DNA of 64,000 nucleotides from JBEKCD01 sp050015055 (GCA_050015055.1 JBEKCD010000010.1:29423-93422); one strand, 5' to 3'. Positions 45,038 to 53,941 are shown, numbered from the stretch's first letter. Translations and numbers: made by a program. Notes: generated by a model from the letters alone, not told the origin.

Positions 45038-45271
45038 CTACTTGTCTATTTCAAGAAGCCGAAGTGAGCGAATTATCGAGATTTCTCGTTCCGTTACTTC
45101 TTCAGTCTTTCTAACTGTCTCCTCCGTGGCTGAAGACGCGAAAGCCACTCTCCTTCCAAAAGGGTTATTGGGAGCGCGCACAAACACAACTGGGCAACGT
45201 TCATTTTCACAAGAATATTTGCATTTGCTATCTTTAACCAAGGGTTTGCCGCACTGTGGACAGTTCACCAT
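45038..45271 (-). CDS. Small zinc-ribbon protein
   Basis: 77 residues from the ATG at 45271, chosen because GGGTGA lies five nt upstream and the zinc ribbon starts right after it. The ribbon is NCPQCGKPLVKDSKCKYSC, then ENERCPVVF, with four cysteines. The rest is a helical tail, TVRKTEEVTEREISIIRSL. Function unknown; small ribbons of this type often bind nucleic acid or partner proteins. A longer in-frame extension to 45367 is hydrophobic but unsupported. Confidence 0.6.
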   Translation of the reverse strand: MVNCPQCGKPLVKDSKCKYSCENERCPVVFVRAPNNPFGRRVAFASSATEETVRKTEEVTEREISIIRSLRLLEIDK

Positions 45272-46036
45272 CTTCATCACCCAACACGAATAATGTTCGC
45301 GCGAAGGATTATACAGGTTATTTCGAACTTGATAATATAGCAAGAACAGACAAATGAGCTGTACCAAAGCCTACTTAGCGTACGCATTTCTTGTCTTCGT
45401 CGTTCTTGTTTTGTTAATTTTTGTAGCCTTAGCCGCGTGCGAGTAAGAGTGAATGTTTCGTGGAGAGAACCTCTAGAACTAGGTTCCACAAGAAATAAAA
45501 GCGGTTTTTCGGTAATCTTGTGTGGAGAGTGCCCAAGGAGAAGGGAGAACTAGTTCGCGGGGAGAGTGCCATACTAGGAGAAAGGAGAAACCTGGAATTC
45601 CCATGTGGGAAACCCCAGAATTCTGTTGGCACTCTCCATTAAAAAAGTTGGTTAACGTAGGCCTAAAAAGTTTGTGCAGAACTAATCAAAATCTGTAATG
45701 ATTCTTCACTCAAAACGCCCGTTCTAAGAGGTGCAGCTGGGCCTTTCGTTGTTAGAAATGCAAAAGTTAGAGGTGAAACTGATGCTTGTCTTTTGAGACA
45801 AGGTTCCATTCACGGATATGCTTGCGATCAATGCTCGGAGTGCGGGTACTGGAAACGCGCGTTAAATTGTCGAAAAGTACAAGCTTAACCCAATCTTCAA
45901 GAGTGTTCTTAACTATCCACTGCAAGACTGCTAACGACTTTCAGCTACTTGCCTCTTTTTTTCTGTTTCATCGGCAGTTCAAGAGTAAGCTCTTTACAAA
46001 CAGGAACGATGCATGACAGCCTACCTGTTGCGAGTC
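45272..46036. other. Long spacer with a structured element
   Basis: About 765 bp without a convincing gene. The middle part (45521-45640) can fold strongly and is listed separately. The rest is unremarkable. A minus-strand frame at 45429-45632 is a by-product of the repeat. Confidence 0.5.
45521..45640. repeat. Inverted repeat with two competing left arms
   Basis: TGGAGAGTGCC (45523-45533) and GGAGAGTGCC (45561-45570) are both complementary to GGCACTCTCCA (45628-45638), so two mutually exclusive stems are possible. Inside, CTGG (45592) and CCAG (45615) bracket a hairpin, TTCCCA-TG-TGGGAA (45598-45611). It could be a non-coding RNA, an attenuator-like element or the end of a lost mobile element. 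Confidence 0.55.
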
Positions 46037-46306
46037 CTAACGCGTACGCATTGTGATGATTTTTGTGAGTGCGAACAAGATGGCTACCACTGCCCCACCC
46101 ACAAAGAATGAGGTAGCCAGAGCCGTGAGCTGCACTCTTAAGAGTTCATTCACTACTAGATATTGTGAAAGGATTCCAAAGTAGATAGCGAGGAAAAAGC
46201 AGACGCCTGAAATCATCACAAACACAGTGCCCATCTTCAAGCAGAGACTCTCCCCTCTCTCATCGCCATTTTCCTTTTTTACAACTCCGTTTCCGCCTGA
46301 ATTCAT
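46037..46306 (-). CDS. Small two-helix membrane protein
   Basis: 89 residues. A charged N-terminus (NGVVKKENGDERGESL) is followed by VFVMISGVCFFLAIYFGILS and a second helix, TSFFVGGAVVAILFALTKII, ending in a short basic tail. No family or Shine-Dalgarno recognised. The pattern is like many small archaeal membrane proteins of unknown role. Confidence 0.45.
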   Translation of the reverse strand: MNSGGNGVVKKENGDERGESLCLKMGTVFVMISGVCFFLAIYFGILSQYLVVNELLRVQLTALATSFFVGGAVVAILFALTKIITMRTR

Positions 46307-46650
46307 AGCGTTGAATAGAACTCAATTTTTCACTCACATGTTAAATTCAATGTCAGGAGCCTTGGATAAAAAACGTTTGCGAAATCAGAATATGAAGTCA
46401 GAATACAGATTTTTAAGCGCGTGTTGAACAGCCGACTTCAGATCCGAGAGTCAAGGCTCACGTTGTCATTTGCTAGCCGCTGCAAACTGTGAAAGCGGGC
46501 GCTTCATCAGGTGAAATACAAAGATTCTATCAATTAATAGAAACAGAAGACAACAGGAATAGAAGCTTCCGAAAAGAATTTCTGCAGCACGCACTCGAAC
46601 TTTCTTCTACAACACGGCGCAGAGCGCGCCTGCGATACTGGAGACACTGC
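46307..46650. other. Spacer without a convincing gene
   Basis: About 340 bp. It contains GCGCGC at 46624-46629. No family-like frame was seen on either strand. Confidence 0.5.
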
Positions 46651-46860
46651 TCAAACATAAAGAAAGGGGGTATGATAGTGTAGTTCGTAGTGCTGGGCCA
46701 TTATGACTAGATCTGTAAGTCCGATGACATTGTTGCCGTTTATGTCTGCGATAGGATTCCAGTGGGATCGCCGAGTTTTGAACCGTAGGCCTCCGTCAGT
46801 AGAACAAGATCGCTTACTCCGACAGTTAAGTCGCCGTCGATGTCGCGCGCGCTGTTAACA
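46651..46860 (-). pseudogene. Relic of a dockerin-type domain
   Basis: On the minus strand one frame reads DIDGDLTVGVSDLVLL, followed by TEAYGSKLGDP, the first calcium-binding repeat of a type I dockerin. The second repeat, DINGNNVIGLTDLVIM, is in another frame after a one-base gap near 46757, then MAQHYELHYH and a stop at 46651. The upstream edge is a GCGCGCGC tract (46845-46852), beyond which the rest of the protein is gone. No start codon. This is the C-terminal remnant of a surface protein. Confidence 0.75.
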
Positions 46861-46894
46861 GCCAAGAGCCAAGTTATGCATGTCACCTCACAAC

Positions 46895-46970
46895 ATCGAA
46901 TTTTACAATTCAACATTACAAAAGATGTAAATAGGAAAAGGCGAGGGGTCGCTTTTGAAGAGTACAAGAA
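46895..46970 (+). repeat. Diverged single copy of the ATTACA repeat
   Basis: TTTACA at 46902, ATTACA at 46915 and TGTAAA near 46926 keep the 12-13 bp spacing. The following AGGAAAAGGCGAGGGG, then TCGCTTTTGAAG, matches the G-rich part of the second unit at 28.3 kb. It adjoins the dockerin relic. Confidence 0.6.
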
Positions 46971-47386
46971 ACGCGCGCGCTGTTGATACTCTCCCTTGCT
47001 CACATGATTTTGTCAAAGATCTTCTGCCCAAACAAAAGCGCGCGCTTGCTCAGAGCCAAAACACGCTCATCCGCAAATCAATAATGAACCTGTACATGCA
47101 AGAACGGACTTAAGACCACTTTCAACCATTTTCGGAAAACGCATGCGCGCAACAGCAAGCCTGCCAGATCCTAAAATAGGTCTCAACCAATTGCCAATGC
47201 TCAAAAAGCGAAATACCGCCTTTCTGCCCTTCCTCATATTATATTACAGAAAATCGCGGGCCCAATCCTCAGACCCACAAATAGTCAGTTTTGACCCAGA
47301 TTGTATAAGACTTTGCGTCAGACTGTGATCCGAAGCTGACTGCAAGACAAATAAAGATGATTATGCTAGAATTAGAAAGATAGAAC
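46971..47386. other. Spacer with three GCGCGC tracts
   Basis: About 415 bp. The tracts are at 46973, 47038 (AGCGCGCGCTT) and 47145. No gene is supported. A 61-residue plus-strand frame at 47143 has no recognisable content. Confidence 0.5.
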
Positions 47387-47971
47387 ATGCGATGCGATGT
47401 CTGTGGAAAGAAATTTTCAGGCTCTGGACTGAGCTTGACGTTGGATGGAAAACAGAAGACTTTTTGTGCTGACTGTTACGCAAGAATCAAAGAGGAATAC
47501 GACAAAAAGAAAAACTGCGATTGTTGCACGCACTTTGACAAAGATTGTTGCAAGTTAACTGGAAGCAAACTGACGCCAACCTCGATTGGATACAGTGACT
47601 ATTTTGTTCAAGCAGAGAAATGCGTTTACTATAAAGAAGAAGTTGAGAGCGAGCAGAAGGCTGTTGACAATCTTGAAAAAGCCGGGCGGTACGATGAAGC
47701 AGCTCAGATGTGCGAAAAACTCGGAATGCCAGAAAGAGCAGAGCACCTCCGACAAAAACAAGAAGAGATAACTGCTTTACGTGACGATATCAACAGCCTT
47801 ATCAGACAGCTGGTTGACAGAGGACAAACACTGACCTACCACTGCTGTCACTGCGGGACTCCTTTAGAAGTTGGAGCAAAATCCGAGGAAGTGCTCAAAA
47901 TCTGCCCAAACTGTGGATACAGCCTGGAAGCAATAGATATGGCCAAACTCATCAACCAACATATGACGTAG
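47387..47971 (+). CDS. Cysteine-rich multi-zinc-ribbon protein
   Basis: 194 residues. The N-terminal ribbon is MRCDVCGKKFSGSG, then KTFCADCYARI. A second cysteine cluster reads CDCCTHFDKDCCKLTG, followed by a helical TPR-like or coiled segment (AGRYDEAAQMCEKLGMPERA). The C-terminal ribbon is YHCCHCGTPLEVG, then ICPNCGYSL. It is likely a soluble adaptor that binds zinc at three sites. I recognise no named family. No operon partner; the following gene starts 140 bp later. Confidence 0.65.
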   Translation: MRCDVCGKKFSGSGLSLTLDGKQKTFCADCYARIKEEYDKKKNCDCCTHFDKDCCKLTGSKLTPTSIGYSDYFVQAEKCVYYKEEVESEQKAVDNLEKAGRYDEAAQMCEKLGMPERAEHLRQKQEEITALRDDINSLIRQLVDRGQTLTYHCCHCGTPLEVGAKSEEVLKICPNCGYSLEAIDMAKLINQHMT

Positions 47972-48066
47972 AGACAAAACCTCACTTTCTCATCTGGACA
48001 AGCCTTTGGTTTCAGGGGGCGCGTCTCTACAAATTGAACAGCGAGTCGCTCGGGATCATCCGCAGG

Positions 48067-48075
48067 CTTATATTC
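48067..48075 (+). promoter_or_regulatory. Likely TATA box for the GCS2-type gene
   Basis: CTTATATTC centred near 48071 would direct transcription from about 48096. That leaves just enough leader for the AGAGGA Shine-Dalgarno (48101-48106) and the proposed ACG start at 48113, and supports translation starting there rather than further in. Confidence 0.5.
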
Positions 48076-48112
48076 GATTCTTTGAAAACAGTAGAATACA
48101 AGAGGAACTAGT

Positions 48113-49294
48113 ACGTACAAAACCCTTGAGGTTCTAGGCCCAGAGCACGAGTTTTCAGTGGTTGACAATGATTTAAGAGTCTTACCAATCGTTGACGAGA
48201 TACTGAAAGACTTTCATGGGCGTATGGTCAACTCTGTAGAACTAGGTGACTTCACTTTTGGAAAAGAGTTGCAATTGCACGTTATGGAAGTCAAACCCAA
48301 CGCGCCCTTCAGATCGCCGGAAACCTTCGAGGAGAATATGCAAGCCGCGGTGTTGTTGATCTCGGATTTTCTGCGGCGAAAACGCGGAGCACGTCTCCTT
48401 GGAACTGGAATGCACCCTCTGCTGAGGCTTGAAGAAACGGGCATCTGGCCGCACCGTCACCGCCAAATTTACGAGGCCTTCAGCAGACTGTTCAACCTTA
48501 ACCAGCACGGGTGGCTGAACATTCAAAGCTTTCAGCTGAACCTTCCGTACTCGAACGAGCAAGACGGCGTCAAAATGCACAATCTTCTCGCCAATATCAT
48601 CCCCTACCTGCCCGCGTTCGCAGCTTCATCCCCAATCTGCGAAGGCATGTTCGGAGAAGACATCGACAACAGACTGCACTTCTATCAGTTGAACCAACGT
48701 GAGATTCCCTCAGTCACCGGGGACATAATCCCGGAGTATGTGAACTCATTCAGCCAATACCGCACCGAAATAATCGAAAAATACTCTTCAGAAATGGCTC
48801 GGGCCGGCGCAGACCCGCTGCTCCTACACAAGGAATGGATCAACTCTCGAGGCGTAATCTTCAGGTTTGACAGAAAAGCACTGGAAATACGAGTGATGGA
48901 CGAACAGGAATGCATCAAATCCGACGTAGCGATAGGCTGCTTTATCAGAGCGTTGCTGCGAGGAGTGTTCAACGAAAACCTGCATCTTCTACCCCACGAA
49001 GTCCTGGTGAACGATTTGAACTCCATCGTAGCCGAAGGCCTCAACGCACGACCGAGCGGGCGCTCCGCACGCGCTGTCTGCGAATCTCTATACGCAGTCG
49101 CGTGGAAAAACGCCTCGCAGCAAGAGAGGAAATACCTGCCAATCGTAAGGAAGAGAATAGACAACGGGAGCCTGTCGGAAATCATACGCGAGAGAGTGAA
49201 GAAGAAAACTCAGAAAACGGACTTCGGAGAAGCAGTAATCACCGTCTACTCAAAGCTCGCAGAAAGCCTTATGGACAATCGGCCCTACTTCTAA
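48113..49294 (+). CDS. GCS2-family glutamate-cysteine ligase-like enzyme, apparent ACG start
   Basis: The first standard start in frame is GTG at 48158. The 15 codons before it encode LEVLGPEHEFSVV, the conserved first strand of GCS2 ligases with metal-binding glutamates (E11 and E13). No ATG, GTG or TTG precedes this strand before an in-frame stop. An ACG at 48113 has AGAGGA six nt upstream and a TATA box at the right distance. From there the protein has 393 residues. Further motifs are RLLGTGMHPLLRLEETG, WPHRHRQIYEAF, NIQSFQLNLPY and EIRVMDEQEC. It should join glutamate or another carboxylate to an amine using ATP. The YkgJ-like gene follows. Confidence 0.8.
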   Translation, partial: TYKTLEVLGPEHEFSVVDNDLRVLPIVDEILKDFHGRMVNSVELGDFTFGKELQLHVMEVKPNAPFRSPETFEENMQAAVLLISDFLRRKRGARLLGTGMHPLLRLEETGIWPHRHRQIYEAFSRLFNLNQHGWLNIQSFQLNLPYSNEQDGVKMHNLLANIIPYLPAFAASSPICEGMFGEDIDNRLHFYQLNQREIPSVTGDIIPEYVNSFSQYRTEIIEKYSSEMARAGADPLLLHKEWINSRGVIFRFDRKALEIRVMDEQECIKSDVAIGCFIRALLRGVFNENLHLLPHEVLVNDLNSIVAEGLNARPSGRSARAVCESLYAVAWKNASQQERKYLPIVRKRIDNGSLSEIIRERVKKKTQKTDFGEAVITVYSKLAESLMDNRPYF

Positions 49295-49317
49295 CTTGCA
49301 AACGGGAGAGTCAAACG

Positions 49318-49875
49318 TTGAGCAAACATGCAAACAAAAGACAGAGCAACTTCTTCGACGTATGCAGCAACTGCAGAACCAGCTATTCCTGCTGTAACGA
49401 CACGACACCGCCAGTGACGCCTGAACGCAGAAAAATCATAGAAGCTTACTTGAAGAAAAACAGAATATCCATCGCCAACTCGTTCCAGCGGACGGAATAT
49501 GTTTTTCCGAGGCTAGTGGCTGACGGCTACTGCGTGTTTCACGACAAGAAAACGAAAAAGTGCGTAATTCACGCCGTGAAACCCGAAACTTGCGTGGCCG
49601 GACCCATCACTTTCGACATAAACTTCAAGACAGAAAAGATTGAATGGTTCGTCAAGATGAACAGCATATGCCAACTCTCAGGAGCGGTGTACCAAGACAA
49701 GCAGCTGCTGCGAAAGCATCTTGAAAACGCAAAAAAAGAGATAATCCGACTCGTGACCCAGCTTACGGCCGAAGAACTGAAGGCTATACTGAAAAAGGAC
49801 GAGCCTGAAACCTTCAAGGTAGAAGAGGACACCCTCGAAACGGAGCTGATGCGCAAACTAACAGGCGAGTATTAG
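49318..49875 (+). CDS. YkgJ-type metal-cluster (CxxCxxxxC) protein
   Basis: 185 residues from the TTG at 49318, with GGGAGAG seven nt upstream. Conserved cysteines follow the YkgJ/Fe-S oxidoreductase pattern: CSNCRTSYSCC near residues 14-24, then YCVFHDKKTKKCVIH and KPETCVAGP. YkgJ-family proteins bind zinc or an iron-sulfur cluster and lack a well-defined role. The C-terminal 70 residues are helical and charged. It lies 23 bp after the GCS2-type gene, which suggests one transcript and related function. Confidence 0.75.
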   Translation: MSKHANKRQSNFFDVCSNCRTSYSCCNDTTPPVTPERRKIIEAYLKKNRISIANSFQRTEYVFPRLVADGYCVFHDKKTKKCVIHAVKPETCVAGPITFDINFKTEKIEWFVKMNSICQLSGAVYQDKQLLRKHLENAKKEIIRLVTQLTAEELKAILKKDEPETFKVEEDTLETELMRKLTGEY

Positions 49876-49894
49876 CGTGGTTTTTGGTTCTCAT

Positions 49895-51112
49895 CTACTG
49901 TTGCGCTCTTATCATCAGGTCGTCGCGCCGTTTGAGAAGTTTTTCGAACTGTTCGTCGTTTATTTTGTCTTCCACGAGCATTTTGATGATGGTTCTTGAC
50001 ATGTTTTCCATTTCCTGATGGAATTTCAAGAGATCCTTAGAATACATGTCGTAGATGCTAACCATGCCCTTGTACAGGCGGTGGTACAGCTTGTTTCGGT
50101 TCAATATTCTTCTCCCGCGAAGCCCCGTGAAACTAAGAACCAACAGCGAACCTATTGCCGCCCAGCCTCCCGGCGTAAAGAACCATAGACTCGCATCATC
50201 CGCTATGATTTGGCTCAGCGACTTTGCTGGCGCTCCGCTTACCACTGTAAACGCCTCTGGATACGTGTCTTCGGGAGCCTTGACAAAAGAGGCCGTGTTG
50301 CCCTTCTGGACGGCCATACTTGACGGCGATGTTTCCTTGATTTCGGTGTTTGCTGGCATGTTGACGTCAATAATCTGAGAAGTGTTAAAAGCTGCTCCCT
50401 GATAGAAACTTGAAACCCCGATGCTGAACGTGAAGTTGTCCTCGTGTTCAGAAAGCACGTGGGCAGGAGCCTTGAAGTACAGGTTGTAGTGTACGCCGAT
50501 TTGGTTCCAGTCTTCGTGGAACTCCCAGGCCGTCAAGGCTCCTGTTGAGACAGGTGTCAAGTCGAAACCCGCCAGCCAGCCCTGCAGGCCACCGTGACTT
50601 ACGAAGTACTCCGGGATCCGAGTGATGTGGAACCACAAAGAGAGTTCGAACGTGGACGTGGTGTCGTTGGATGTGACAATCACCTTTGAAGTGTTGGCCG
50701 ATATTCCAGACCAGTCAGTGTCAATCTTCCACATGTAGTTAAGCCACCACATCGCGTTCGCCGTCAGGTTGCTGCCGAAATCCTCAGCTGAAACGAAAGG
50801 TAAGCCGTAATAGTCATGCACAAGTGACCAGTTGAACGACTCGTACCATGAAACGAAGATGTCGCCCGAGCTTACCAGACTCTGCTGAATGGAAACCGCA
50901 TGCCACATGCCATCGGATATCCATGTGGGTGCAACCTCTATTCCCCCTTCTTCCGACCATTTCACCTCGTCAACTGAGGGTTCTATTATATCATGAATGT
51001 ATCCAATCTTCTGATCTGAAGACTGAGAATAAGACGGCGAAAGAGTCAACCTCAGGACTAGAATAAGAACGGCAAAGATCCCAAGATAGATCAGCATTCG
51101 ACCGCTTTTCAA
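49895..51112 (-). CDS. Exported membrane protein with C-terminal cytoplasmic helix bundle
   Basis: 405 residues. The signal anchor is MLIYLGIFAVLILVLRLTL. A large extracellular part of about 260 residues is rich in aromatic residues and N-glycosylation sites (ANTSKVIVTSNDTTSTF). One transmembrane helix (FTPGGWAAIGSLLVLSFTG) follows. The C-terminus is cytoplasmic and ends in a SHOCT-like stretch, INDEQFEKLLKRRDDLM. I recognise no family for the outer domain. Convergent with the YkgJ-like gene. Confidence 0.65.
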   Translation of the reverse strand: MKSGRMLIYLGIFAVLILVLRLTLSPSYSQSSDQKIGYIHDIIEPSVDEVKWSEEGGIEVAPTWISDGMWHAVSIQQSLVSSGDIFVSWYESFNWSLVHDYYGLPFVSAEDFGSNLTANAMWWLNYMWKIDTDWSGISANTSKVIVTSNDTTSTFELSLWFHITRIPEYFVSHGGLQGWLAGFDLTPVSTGALTAWEFHEDWNQIGVHYNLYFKAPAHVLSEHEDNFTFSIGVSSFYQGAAFNTSQIIDVNMPANTEIKETSPSSMAVQKGNTASFVKAPEDTYPEAFTVVSGAPAKSLSQIIADDASLWFFTPGGWAAIGSLLVLSFTGLRGRRILNRNKLYHRLYKGMVSIYDMYSKDLLKFHQEMENMSRTIIKMLVEDKINDEQFEKLLKRRDDLMIRAQQ

Positions 51113-51275
51113 CGAACGCTCCCTCCGTTAGGGCAAACCCACGTCGGTGGTGCGGTTAGTTAGAACCATTTTCCACATATATCGGTTGCTACCTGCCCAA
51201 GTCGAACTCTTCAAACGTGATAACGTGATTAGGCGATTAGGCGCGTATGAACAAGAAAAAAGGATGGGTTGTTTC

Positions 51276-51878
51276 CTAAACGTATTTTTTTTCTTTGTCG
51301 CAGTACCATTTCTTGTATTGCTCGATGTACCTAAGTGGACTACCGCATGTTGGGCAGATGTTCGCAGCGCCTGGAGGGGGTGGAGGAACCGCAGCGCCTC
51401 TCTGGAACTGGAGCTTCAGGAATGAAGGCATCGGCGTCTTCATTCCGTGCATCATGCCTGCCAGGAACCCTCCTATCAGGAAGAAGACCAATGCAAACAC
51501 CATAAGCACGGCCCAAAGCCCTATACCTGTTCCGAAGTCGCCTCCCCAAATTCCGGTCTGTGCAAGTGTCATTATCAGGGTGATTATGAGGTAAGCCAAG
51601 AAAGACATGAAACCGCCTGTGAAGCCTGCCATGCTTCCTTCTGCCTTGAGCAGTTTATAACAAAGGTATCCGGCCACGAAACCTGCCGGAAGGAACGCGA
51701 AGATGCCCGTGATAACGTCGCTTCCTGCTGTTCTGCCCCAGTCGATGCCTGTATACCTGGATACTAAGCCTGAGATCAGGCCTTGAAATCCACCGACGCT
51801 CGCGATGGCTTGTCCGATGGCAAATCCTATGACTCCAATAGCGATGTAATCGATGAAATACTCTTTTTCTTCAGTCAT
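51276..51878 (-). CDS. Four/five-helix membrane protein with proline linker and C-terminal zinc ribbon
   Basis: 200 residues. The N-terminal part has Gly-rich membrane helices (YIAIGVIGFAIGQAIASVGG, ITGIFAFLPAGFVAGYLCY and others). A linker AVPPPPPGAANI leads to a zinc ribbon, CPTCGSPLRYIEQYKKWYC, ending in KYV. The gene at 52163, divergent from this one, encodes a homologue with the same plan, and the PRC-barrel protein at 52827 has the same ribbon. The membrane part recalls DUF5518-like proteins. Function unknown; the shared tail suggests a common cytoplasmic partner. Confidence 0.7.
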   Translation of the reverse strand: MTEEKEYFIDYIAIGVIGFAIGQAIASVGGFQGLISGLVSRYTGIDWGRTAGSDVITGIFAFLPAGFVAGYLCYKLLKAEGSMAGFTGGFMSFLAYLIITLIMTLAQTGIWGGDFGTGIGLWAVLMVFALVFFLIGGFLAGMMHGMKTPMPSFLKLQFQRGAAVPPPPPGAANICPTCGSPLRYIEQYKKWYCDKEKKYV

Positions 51879-52109
51879 AATCTATTCCTCAATTGTTGAT
51901 GCAACATATCTTGGCTATGAGTATTTAACATTTTTTTGCCGGCTCCAGCAGTTTTGACTGTTGGCCATTTTCGTCAGGCGAATGCGCGCGCTTGAGAACT
52001 CCCACGCTTTGCATAGCTGATCAGTGCACGCTTGTACTGCTGAGCTCTTACCAGTGGTCCCACGCAGGTTGGACCCCACGCGCATTTGCCATATCCAAGG
52101 AGGATAAAG

Positions 52110-52119
52110 CTTTAAATAC
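52110..52119 (+). promoter_or_regulatory. Likely TATA box for the gene at 52163
   Basis: CTTTAAATAC lies about 50 bp before the ATG. Transcription from about 52140 would leave a short leader that includes GGGGAA. Confidence 0.5.
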
Positions 52120-52162
52120 TGAACAAGCTCAAAGGTTTTTCCGAAATCTGTGGGGAACTGTG

Positions 52163-52747
52163 ATGAGCCTCAGAGAAGGATACCTGCACGATTATCTTGC
52201 GGCAAGCTTCATCGGACTAGCTTTCGGAATGGTTATCTCTGGAACAGCAGGTGGTGTAGCTGGAAACTGGGGACCATACATAGGCGTACTATTTGTAGCT
52301 GGCATCTTCGGATTCATTCCCGCCGGTTTCATAGCCGGCTACATAAACTTCAGACTCCATCAAATGGGCGAAAACAGGGAAATGGCAGGACTCACCGCGG
52401 GGTTCTTTACAGCCTTCGTTTACCTGATTATCGATTTAATAATCGCTTTGATGCTTGCGATCATGAATACGGCTGCGGCAGCAAACATCTTCATAGCGTG
52501 GATCATTTCAATCGTGTTCGCATTCATATTTATGCCAGCAGGGGGTTACCTTTCAGGTTTTCTCGAAGCAAGACCGTTTGCGATGCCAGGGTTTTTCAAC
52601 TTTTCTCACATGCTTTCTCGGGCACCCCCAACACCGCCGCCTCCACCGAGCGCGACGACTCAGCTCTGCCCTGACTGTAACAAACCACTAACCTTTGTGG
52701 AGCAGTACAACCGAGGGTACTGCCCCAACTGCAAGAAATATCCGTGA
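52163..52747 (+). CDS. Paralogous membrane protein with proline linker and C-terminal zinc ribbon
   Basis: 194 residues from the ATG at 52163, which has GGGGAA about 6-11 nt upstream and a TATA box at 52110; the longer frame from 51992 has no such signals. It has the same plan as the divergent gene at 51276-51878. Helices include AASFIGLAFGMVISGTAGG and AGIFGFIPAGFIAGYINF, followed by a linker APPTPPPPPSATTQ and a ribbon CPDCNKPLTFVEQYNRGYC. The two probably arose by duplication and inversion. Function unknown. Confidence 0.72.
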   Translation: MSLREGYLHDYLAASFIGLAFGMVISGTAGGVAGNWGPYIGVLFVAGIFGFIPAGFIAGYINFRLHQMGENREMAGLTAGFFTAFVYLIIDLIIALMLAIMNTAAAANIFIAWIISIVFAFIFMPAGGYLSGFLEARPFAMPGFFNFSHMLSRAPPTPPPPPSATTQLCPDCNKPLTFVEQYNRGYCPNCKKYP

Positions 52748-52826
52748 GGCGGTCAGCTAAAACGTCATAAAAGTCCGTAGCTAGCAAAAAAGTGTAAGGG
52801 AAACTGGCAGATTCTATAAAGGCGTT

Positions 52827-53201
52827 CTATACGTATTTTTTATCCTTGTAGCAGTACCATCGCTGATATTGTTGAATGTAGGTTAGGGGTCCTCCGCATG
52901 TTGGGCAGGTTGGTGTTTGGGTCTGTTGAGGCTGTTGCATCGTTGGTTGCGGGCCGAAAGACTGTGTTTGGCTTGATGAGGACTTCAGTATCACGAAGTC
53001 TCCTGCGGCCTGTATGTCTTCCCACGCGATTTCCTTAGTTTCACCCTTTTTCGTCTCCAAAATCAGTGTCATGCCCACTTTTCCAACGGTGAACGCGATG
53101 TCTTGAACGGTTCCAGCATCGTTTCCCTCGCTGTCGATTATCTGCATGCCTATCAGGCGATCTTTCGTCATAGCTTTCTTATCTCTATCCTGTCTGGACA
53201 T
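52827..53201 (-). CDS. PRC-barrel protein with C-terminal zinc ribbon
   Basis: 124 residues. The first 75 are a PRC-barrel: RLIGMQIIDSEGNDAGTVQD, FTVGKVGMTLILETKKGE, then the strand EIAWEDIQAAGDFVILK. PRC-barrels bind RNA or proteins, for instance in ribosome assembly or photosynthetic complexes. A Gln/Pro/Thr linker (PTMQQPQQTQTP) leads to the same ribbon as in the two neighbours, CPTCGGPLTYIQQYQRWYC, ending in KYV. GGAAGTGA precedes the ATG. The tail is the common denominator of this gene cluster. Confidence 0.78.
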   Translation of the reverse strand: MSRQDRDKKAMTKDRLIGMQIIDSEGNDAGTVQDIAFTVGKVGMTLILETKKGETKEIAWEDIQAAGDFVILKSSSSQTQSFGPQPTMQQPQQTQTPTCPTCGGPLTYIQQYQRWYCYKDKKYV

Positions 53202-53383
53202 TCACATCACTTCCAGCATCTACAGATAGTTGTCAACACATCTTATAAGCCTTAAGATGCGAAGATCAACTTTCAAGAAGAACAGGTTTGAAGAACTCAA
53301 AGTCTATTGAGCAACATGTGATGATGTTGTCCTGTCGAGTTATAGAAAATGATAAAAACAGACCGAGCTGAATACTGTGCGAG

Positions 53384-53914
53384 ATGAAACAAATGTCTGC
53401 AGGATATGGGAGTCCCGGTCCGCAGGTGGATATGGCGAACCATTGGCTGTTGAGAATTGTAGCCGCAATTATCGATAGTATACCTTGGACAATAATTGGT
53501 TGGGTTATATGGTGGGCGCTGGCCTTTAACGCAGGAGCGCCTCTCGCAACAACATTTGGAGGAGCTTCATGGGCTATATGGGTATTCTTAGTACCGATCT
53601 TTTATGGTTTATTCTGGGTCATTTATAGCACTATTATGGAATCGTCCGCTTCTAGAGCAACGTTTGGAAAACGGTTCATGGGTTTGCAAGTGCAGATGCT
53701 CAACGGCAGTAGAGCAGACTTCAATAAAGCATTCGTTCGAAACATAAGCAAGATACTCTGGATAATATTTCTAATCGACATTTTGATTGGATTGGCGACT
53801 CCTGGACCTGACCCACGACAGAGATACTTTGACCGTTTGGCTGGAACAACAGTCATTCAAACGAAACAGGTTACTACAGCTTCACCACCCCCGCCGCCAC
53901 CTCCTCCACCATAG
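53384..53914 (+). CDS. RDD-family membrane protein with poly-proline end
   Basis: 176 residues. RDD features are NHWLLRIVAAIIDSIPWTII (the first R and D), ATFGKRFMGLQVQMLNG after helix 2, and DPRQRYFDRLAGTTVI near the end. It has three membrane helices. The protein ends in a run of nine prolines directly before the stop codon, exactly where the neighbouring proteins continue into a zinc ribbon. RDD proteins have been linked to ion transport, but the function here is unknown. It is followed by the PrsW relic and the PrsW gene in the same direction. Confidence 0.78.
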   Translation: MKQMSAGYGSPGPQVDMANHWLLRIVAAIIDSIPWTIIGWVIWWALAFNAGAPLATTFGGASWAIWVFLVPIFYGLFWVIYSTIMESSASRATFGKRFMGLQVQMLNGSRADFNKAFVRNISKILWIIFLIDILIGLATPGPDPRQRYFDRLAGTTVIQTKQVTTASPPPPPPPPP

Positions 53915-53941
53915 AATGCTTTTGGGCATACGATGATTCTC

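Noticed and set aside
45429..45632. Minus-strand frame over the inverted repeat
   Set aside because: Its codons are produced by the repeat itself; no protein features.
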